Assembly (NCBI GenBank): GCA_963693365.1
Contig: CAVNZM010000009.1
Span: 10,230,001-10,294,000 of the forward strand
DNA from: Amoebidium appalachense
Taxonomy: Eukaryota; Ichthyosporea
DNA length: 64,000 nt
Direction: 5' to 3'
The translations under genes were made by a program, and so were the position numbers. Below the pieces are notes generated by a model. The model searched no databases, was not told the origin of the DNA, and saw only the letters and a list, made by a program, of their open reading frames with translations. The stretch's first letter is position 1, and each line of letters starts with the position of its first letter. Of the stretch, positions 58,736-64,000 are shown one piece after another.

Positions 58736-61661
58736 TCATTCACCAACGTAATCGATATAATCCTAAAACCCCATCACTGAAATTTCATCCATTACATCCA
58801 GTTTTTAGGCCATCTTAGGCACCGTGCCCACCACACACTCACCAGCATATACACCTACGGGTGGCACCGGGAATAGGTGAGCCAGATTTGCACTGCTTTT
58901 CCGGTGGAGCGCAGACATCCGCCTTTGCACCACATGAGGGACGATGACGGGAGCAGGCGCCACAAACCCATCAGAATTTGACTTTCCGATATCAGTTTGT
59001 GTAATCTGTGCCTGATCGGCAGCGTTTTTTGCACGATCCTGCATCCAGGTAACGGGGTTGATCTGATAGTAGAGGTGGTGTTCAATGCTACCAAAGCCTT
59101 GCTTTTCGAAGAATTTCCGCGCGCAAACATTATCCCCCTGCGTGTCGCACACGAGAATACGTGCCCCTTGCTGCACCATGTGTGTGTAGAATGCTTGGAA
59201 GAGTTTTCTCCCCACACCTGCACGCTGTGTGCTTGTGTCTACACCCATCCACACGAGATAGCCGTAGCGCCAGGCATTTCGTTTCTTCTCGATCAGGTTG
59301 CCGAGACAGTAGCCTACCACTTTCTGTAAACACAACACACCACAATGTTAGCAATTAGGCCCAGAGGTCTCTGATCAAAAAACACATACACGTTCATACG
59401 TATACACACGCATATATACACTCACTCTCTCTCTCTCTACCCCCCCCCCCCCCCCCACACACACACCAAAAAAAAAAAAAAAAAAAAAAAAAACCTGTTT
59501 ACCTTTGTCTCTTTCCCCCTCTGTCTCTTCCTCAGTCTTTCAGAGCCCCCCCCTCCCCCCTCCCCCTCCCCCCCCCCCCCCCCGTGTCTCTCTTGGTCTC
59601 TCTCATCCCTTATACCGACATCTCCTGCACTTTTTAACTTTTCCATAAACAACGCCCCTTCCCCACCCTTCCCCCCCTTTCCCCCTTTGCCCCCCCCCCC
59701 CCCCCCCCCCCCCCGCAGACACACACACACACACAATCACCTCTTCGAACCCCCCTCCCCTCCTCCCCCCGCTTCCGTTTCCCCTCTCCCCTACCCCCAC
59801 CCCGGCGGTCCACCTTCTCCCTTCAACCTCACACCACCAACAATGACTATCCTCGCACTGTGTGTCACCCCGCTGCCACAATGCTCATTCATTGAAACAT
59901 GGAATTCATTCCTCATAGGTTCTGAGACTCACAACGTGCATGCGGGAGGGCATCACAAGACGTAAGGTTGTGCACGATGTGCAGCTGCTGCTGCTGCTGT
60001 GTGTGTGTGTGTGTGCGCGCGCGCGTGTGTGTGCGTGTGTGTGCGTACTTGCGCGCGCCTTTACTCAAGCTAACAACGCACCTTGTCCATTTCCGCCACA
60101 AAGCAGTTTTCCCTGTCGCTGACAAACCACTCCAACACCTCGTGTTCGCTCCATACACGGTGCAGCGATGGGTATTTGGTTGCGTCATACACACTTTCCC
60201 CAAGCTCATAAACTGCCTGCAGATCATCTATCTCAAGCTCGCGTATTTTTAACCCACCACTGCTCGTTTTCACCTCTCTCCGTGTGGTGTGTGTGGTGTG
60301 GGTCTCGTTTTCCTTTGGCCGTGGGTGGTGCACTGTGGCGCGGCCGCCGCGTGGGGAAGGAGCACGTACAGGTACGCTCTTTGCTAAGTGCAAACTCTCG
60401 TTTTTCTCTTCGTTTTTCCCCACGTTAAGCGACATGTACACGTGTTGGCGGGGTTCCGAAAACCCGAGTTTTTCGAGAAACGCCTTTGCGCCTACGCTCT
60501 TGGTCGGTGTGTCGACAATCACAGTTTGAATGCCTTCAAGTGCAAATAACTCCAAAACACGTGTGATCAATTTGGTCCCAACACCCCTGCGTTGCCATGG
60601 AGACGCAACCGCAGCCCACACAAGGAAGCCACATGATTGTTCCTTGTGCTTCTTCTCAATGACGCTACCAAGCACAAACCCAACGAGGTTTTGGCTGCCG
60701 TTGGGGGCTTGCTCCTCCGCTACGAGACAGAATTCGGGGTCGGAGCCAAGAAGGTCAATTACCTGTGTAGGGGTTGGAGGCGGCAGGGGGGGTAGCTGAG
60801 TTAACTTACAGTACTAGTGATGGGGTGTGGTCGGAAATGATTGTGCCGGACTAAGTGGGCTAGGGAGAAGAGAGAGAAAATGCACCATGCGGTTAGGCTG
60901 CTGTGTATTTTTTCTAGATTGTTTTTGCAAAAGTAGGGATATCAGTAAGGGCAGATGTGGCGGGACACACCAGCATCTACTGCAAAGTTGCGCGGATCTG
61001 CTCACAGCACTTGCAAGCACGAGTCGACGTCACTCCCTCTTTTTAATGTTGCAACTCATCTGAAGGCTCCGTGTCTTTTGCCTATTCCAAGTTCTTTATT
61101 CTAATCATCCCCCCCCCCCCCCCCCCCCCCCGCCGCCGCCGCCGCCTCCCCAGCTCCTGCCCACTCACTCTGCTGGGCCCAATCCATGGCCATTGGGGTT
61201 GTCGTTCTTCCTTGCAGTATTTGCAACCTGAATGATGATTTGCTTGATTGCCATTCACACAACGACAATAACCCAGCATACACGGGGAACCTAGACACAC
61301 CAGGCCCGTAAAAGAAAAAAGTTAAGGCATGAACACATACACAACTTGCAGCATGCATCACACACGCTCACATTTGCATGTGCACATATGCACACACGCA
61401 TTCATGTGCACTCACCTCATACTCATCCCACGTGCGGAAAAGTTGCAACCCCTCTGTGTTTGCACTGTACTCCCTATCGCCCATATGGAACACGGTGGCG
61501 GCATCTCTCAGTTCCATCTGCCTTACAATCACAGGCCCATTTGAGCGCGTAACTTTCGGACGCAACACTGAACGTCTGTTCTCACCATTTTCTATGCATG
61601 TTTTCTTTGTTGGGTGCACTTCGCTGTCATCACAGCTGTTGCTACGACGTACAGACGCCAT
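58736..61661 (-). CDS. Two-domain GNAT N-acetyltransferase, copy B, intact
   Basis: Exon 1 is 61661-61416 (82 codons, MASVRRSN…TWDEYE, donor GTGAGT). Exon 2 is 60762-60082 (227 codons, acceptor CTACACAG, donor AAG|GTGCGT). Exon 3 is 59323 to TAA 58805-58807. All junctions are phase 0. Domain 1 (end of exon 1 and first half of exon 2) has GFLVWAAVASPWQRRGVGTKL and SVGAKAFLEKLGF. A basic linker follows (REVKTSSGGLKIRELEID). Domain 2 has YGYLVWMGVDTSTQRAGVGRKL and NVCARKFFEKQGFGSIEHHLYY. Both keep the Q/R-x-x-G-x-G acetyl-CoA loop. The length is 481 residues under the standard code. Beyond the TAA the same frame continues 23 codons, through one TAG, to TGA at 58736-58738 (ending FQDYIDYVGE if TAG is Gln). 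The substrate is unknown; the N-terminal KKT and basic residues could be nuclear targeting. Confidence 0.85.
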
Positions 61662-62655
61662 AATGCAATTGCTATAGTAGTGGTTAGATGGATGTGTTCT
61701 TTGGAGGGGACTGGAGAGAATGAAGGTATAAAGTCAACAGACGGCTTTTTTGGGAGGTGACCGCGATAGCATCAGAGCAGGGAATGATTGGTGTATTGTG
61801 ATTATTGTAAGATCTGGTATGAACCCGCCGAGGTTCCACATACGCATAAGAGCCACTCACAAGGTAAAAACAATGCAAAAACGGATAACTGCTAAGATAA
61901 ATGATGCATGCTTTTGTCGCCTTATCACGGAGTTGTTGTTATATATATGAATCTATTCGTTTCTGTAGGCCCCTTTCTTCAAGGCTTGGATCTAAATTTG
62001 AACCAATAAGTCGGTTATACCCGATTGGTTGTTGTGGCAAATAGATTGAATCCCCCAACACTCCATATTGCATCGCGACAGTCAAATTAGGAGATGTGTG
62101 TCTCTCATTTGCTATGCACCAGAGTTCTGGTGGGATTTGGAGACCGCAGTTATGATAATAATATATATATCTGGTCTTCCAATCGCGCAATGTCTTGTTT
62201 GGAAAAAACAACTCTAATATTGAACTTGATCTAATGTATTTTAACCATTAATATAATTAATATTAAATATTATTGTATGCATGTACATATTGCCAACGTG
62301 CAGCCCTAGGCCTGTGACGTAAATTTCTAATTGATATTTTGCCGGCCTTGGTACCGGTGCTTGCAGGAGCTGAAGGCCCAATAGCGTACTAGAAGTTATC
62401 ACAGGCCCAGGCTTCAGAGCTTCACGTGCATGCATGCTATTAAAGTGCCAAGGATATCTAAGCATGAAAATCTGAGATTACTGCTCTGTGGGGACTCATA
62501 AGGCGGTGCTCTATAGCCCAATCATATTAGCACGTAACCTTCGAAGGAAGTTTAACCAATCGGATCAGCTCACACTCGTTTTTTCACATTCCACGATAGG
62601 CGTCGCGAAAATATGTCTTTTTTTTTTTTTCTTTTTGTGGGGGGCGGAGGATTCA

Positions 62656-62716
<61 letters not shown>

Positions 62717-64000
62717 TGGAGGGAGGGGAAGGGGGGGGGGGGGGGGGGGGGGGGGGATGGATGAAACTACATACTGCATGTAAATGCGAAGTTGATAAAG
62801 AGCTACATTTCCAGGGAGGTTACACTTCCACAACTGTTGGGGCTTTGAGGTGAATTATCATGTTTCCGTCGAATAAATCCAGTCAAAAGAAAAAATTATC
62901 ATGGCAAAAAAAAAAAAATGGCGGGGTCTTCTGTACACTTCTATTCAATCAAAGTCACTTGAATACAATAGCTCGAGCTCCCCTGGGGGACTCCAGGGGC
63001 AGGGCCGCGGGGTGCCTGGGTGGGGTCCCCGCCTCCCCGGCAGGCAGTACATCCAGGCCTCTGACTAGAGCTTGGATATCTGTCTATATTACATATTCCT
63101 ACGAAAAAGGTTTGGTTGTTGCCAACTTGTTGGGTGTATCTTCAGCTGCAGGAGTCGACATATTTGTCGGCGAGCTGTGGCTGTGTAGACAGCTGTCAAT
63201 AACATCTGCGGTTATAAAGGATATAAGGATTGACGGGGGTTTTTTTTTTCGCGATGTCATATGAATCAGCACATGTACATACACATGTACATAATCTGTG
63301 TTACATATGCATCCATGAAAGTCGACGTTTTCTCACTATCGATATCTATTCTCCGTGACAAGGACAAAACAAAAACGCTTAGATCTACCTGTTGACTTAC
63401 ATGTGCATGGCCGCGGCTAGTGTATTCTTCAAGCGAAAGGAGCACATACGTCCTTACATATGATATCGATACATGAACAAATTGTAAATGTTACATAAAG
63501 ATCGACCTTCTGAGTATTGCGTATGACTGGGAGTCACTTGCCAATAGCTACCTATAACTCATATGCACACATGTAGTTCAGGCATACGGGGCACCCCAAC
63601 GTTAACGTTCATCGTTGAATTCGAATGCCATGCCTTTCAAAATGAACAAAGGTTTGGACAGATGACACAGACATTTGGGTAGATATAGGTGTCATCCGCC
63701 CAAGTATTCGCAGCACAGTGTTGGGGAACAAAATACCCAACATCATTTGGCACACATCGGCCGGCTGCTATAAACGTTGCTACATGTGACGATCAACTCT
63801 CTCTGCAACTCTTTGCACCGTACTACAGTTACCAGGACAGAGAGAGATTCATACTATCATCAAATACGAAGGACCACCACTGCGAGCGCTCACATCCGCA
63901 CCGTGCAGTATCACACTCTTGCTACCCAGGATAACTACACGTATTGCACACACCATGCTTCAATATGGCCGTTGCATGTCTCGGGCACTGCAGAGCACCA
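61662..64000. other. Upstream and flanking DNA of GNAT copy B, including the empty insertion site
   Basis: No gene is supported. The empty site TTCACGTGCA|TGCA|TGCTATTAAAG is at 62421-62445. A T-tract followed by a G-rich block lies at 62619-62756. The frame 62860-63264 is open but shifts relative to copy A at a T homopolymer (63240-63249). Confidence 0.6.

Larger units (their letters stand above)
57833..64000. repeat. Segmental duplication X, copy B (without the transposon pile)
   Basis: Matches 1-4333 joined to 25046-26600. The uninterrupted junction is at 62430-62435. The window ends inside the duplication. Apart from homopolymer lengths, differences from copy A are mostly single substitutions plus a 35-bp deletion near 59912 and the 323-bp block that copy A has lost. 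Confidence 0.94.

Overview
The window is eukaryotic nuclear DNA. It has spliced genes with GT..AG introns, plant-type transcription factor domains (AP2), Ty1/copia and Ty3/gypsy chromovirus LTR elements, a non-LTR retrotransposon, and a very high load of microsatellites and C/G homopolymers. Several reading frames only make sense if TAA and TAG are read as an amino acid (probably Gln) and TGA is the stop. If real, that code together with AP2 genes points to a green alga with the TAR=Gln code (for example Ulvophyceae such as Dasycladales or Cladophorales). This placement is an inference, not a demonstration.

Layout. (1) 1-4333: segmental duplication X, copy A, carrying a broken two-domain GNAT acetyltransferase gene on the minus strand. 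(2) 4334-25045: a nested transposon pile that is absent from the second copy of X. A 5'-truncated non-LTR retrotransposon (starts 4334) is split by a copia element (5740-12869, TSD ATGGC) and then by a gypsy chromovirus (13818-24999, TSD GCTGG). The right LTR of the gypsy is itself split by a tandem TRIM-like array of four LTRs and three internal domains (21307-24756, TSD ACAG). (3) 25046-26600: the rest of X, copy A. (4) 27.07-30.37 kb: an unrecognised gene and a SET-like gene. (5) 32.8-36.3 kb: duplication Y, copy 1, with an exon-deleted gene of ATP-grasp-like appearance, followed by a relic of the same non-LTR family. (6) 37.83-40.40 kb: a 453-bp tandem array, each unit holding an exon-like block. 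(7) 42.6-44.3 kb: a triple-AP2 gene with an AT-hook, then another non-LTR relic. (8) 44.7-52.1 kb: mostly simple repeats, with a 186-bp foldback element. (9) 52.1-57.2 kb: duplication Y, copy 2, with the fuller ATP-grasp-like gene. (10) 57.8-64.0 kb: duplication X, copy B, with an apparently intact GNAT gene and the empty site for the transposon pile.

History read from the sequence: X duplicated first. The non-LTR element then landed in copy A only, copia and gypsy inserted into it, and the TRIM array inserted into the gypsy LTR. LTR pairs differ at very few positions, so these insertions look young, which makes their in-frame TAA/TAG codons notable. All homology and family calls are from motif recognition by eye; no database search was run.
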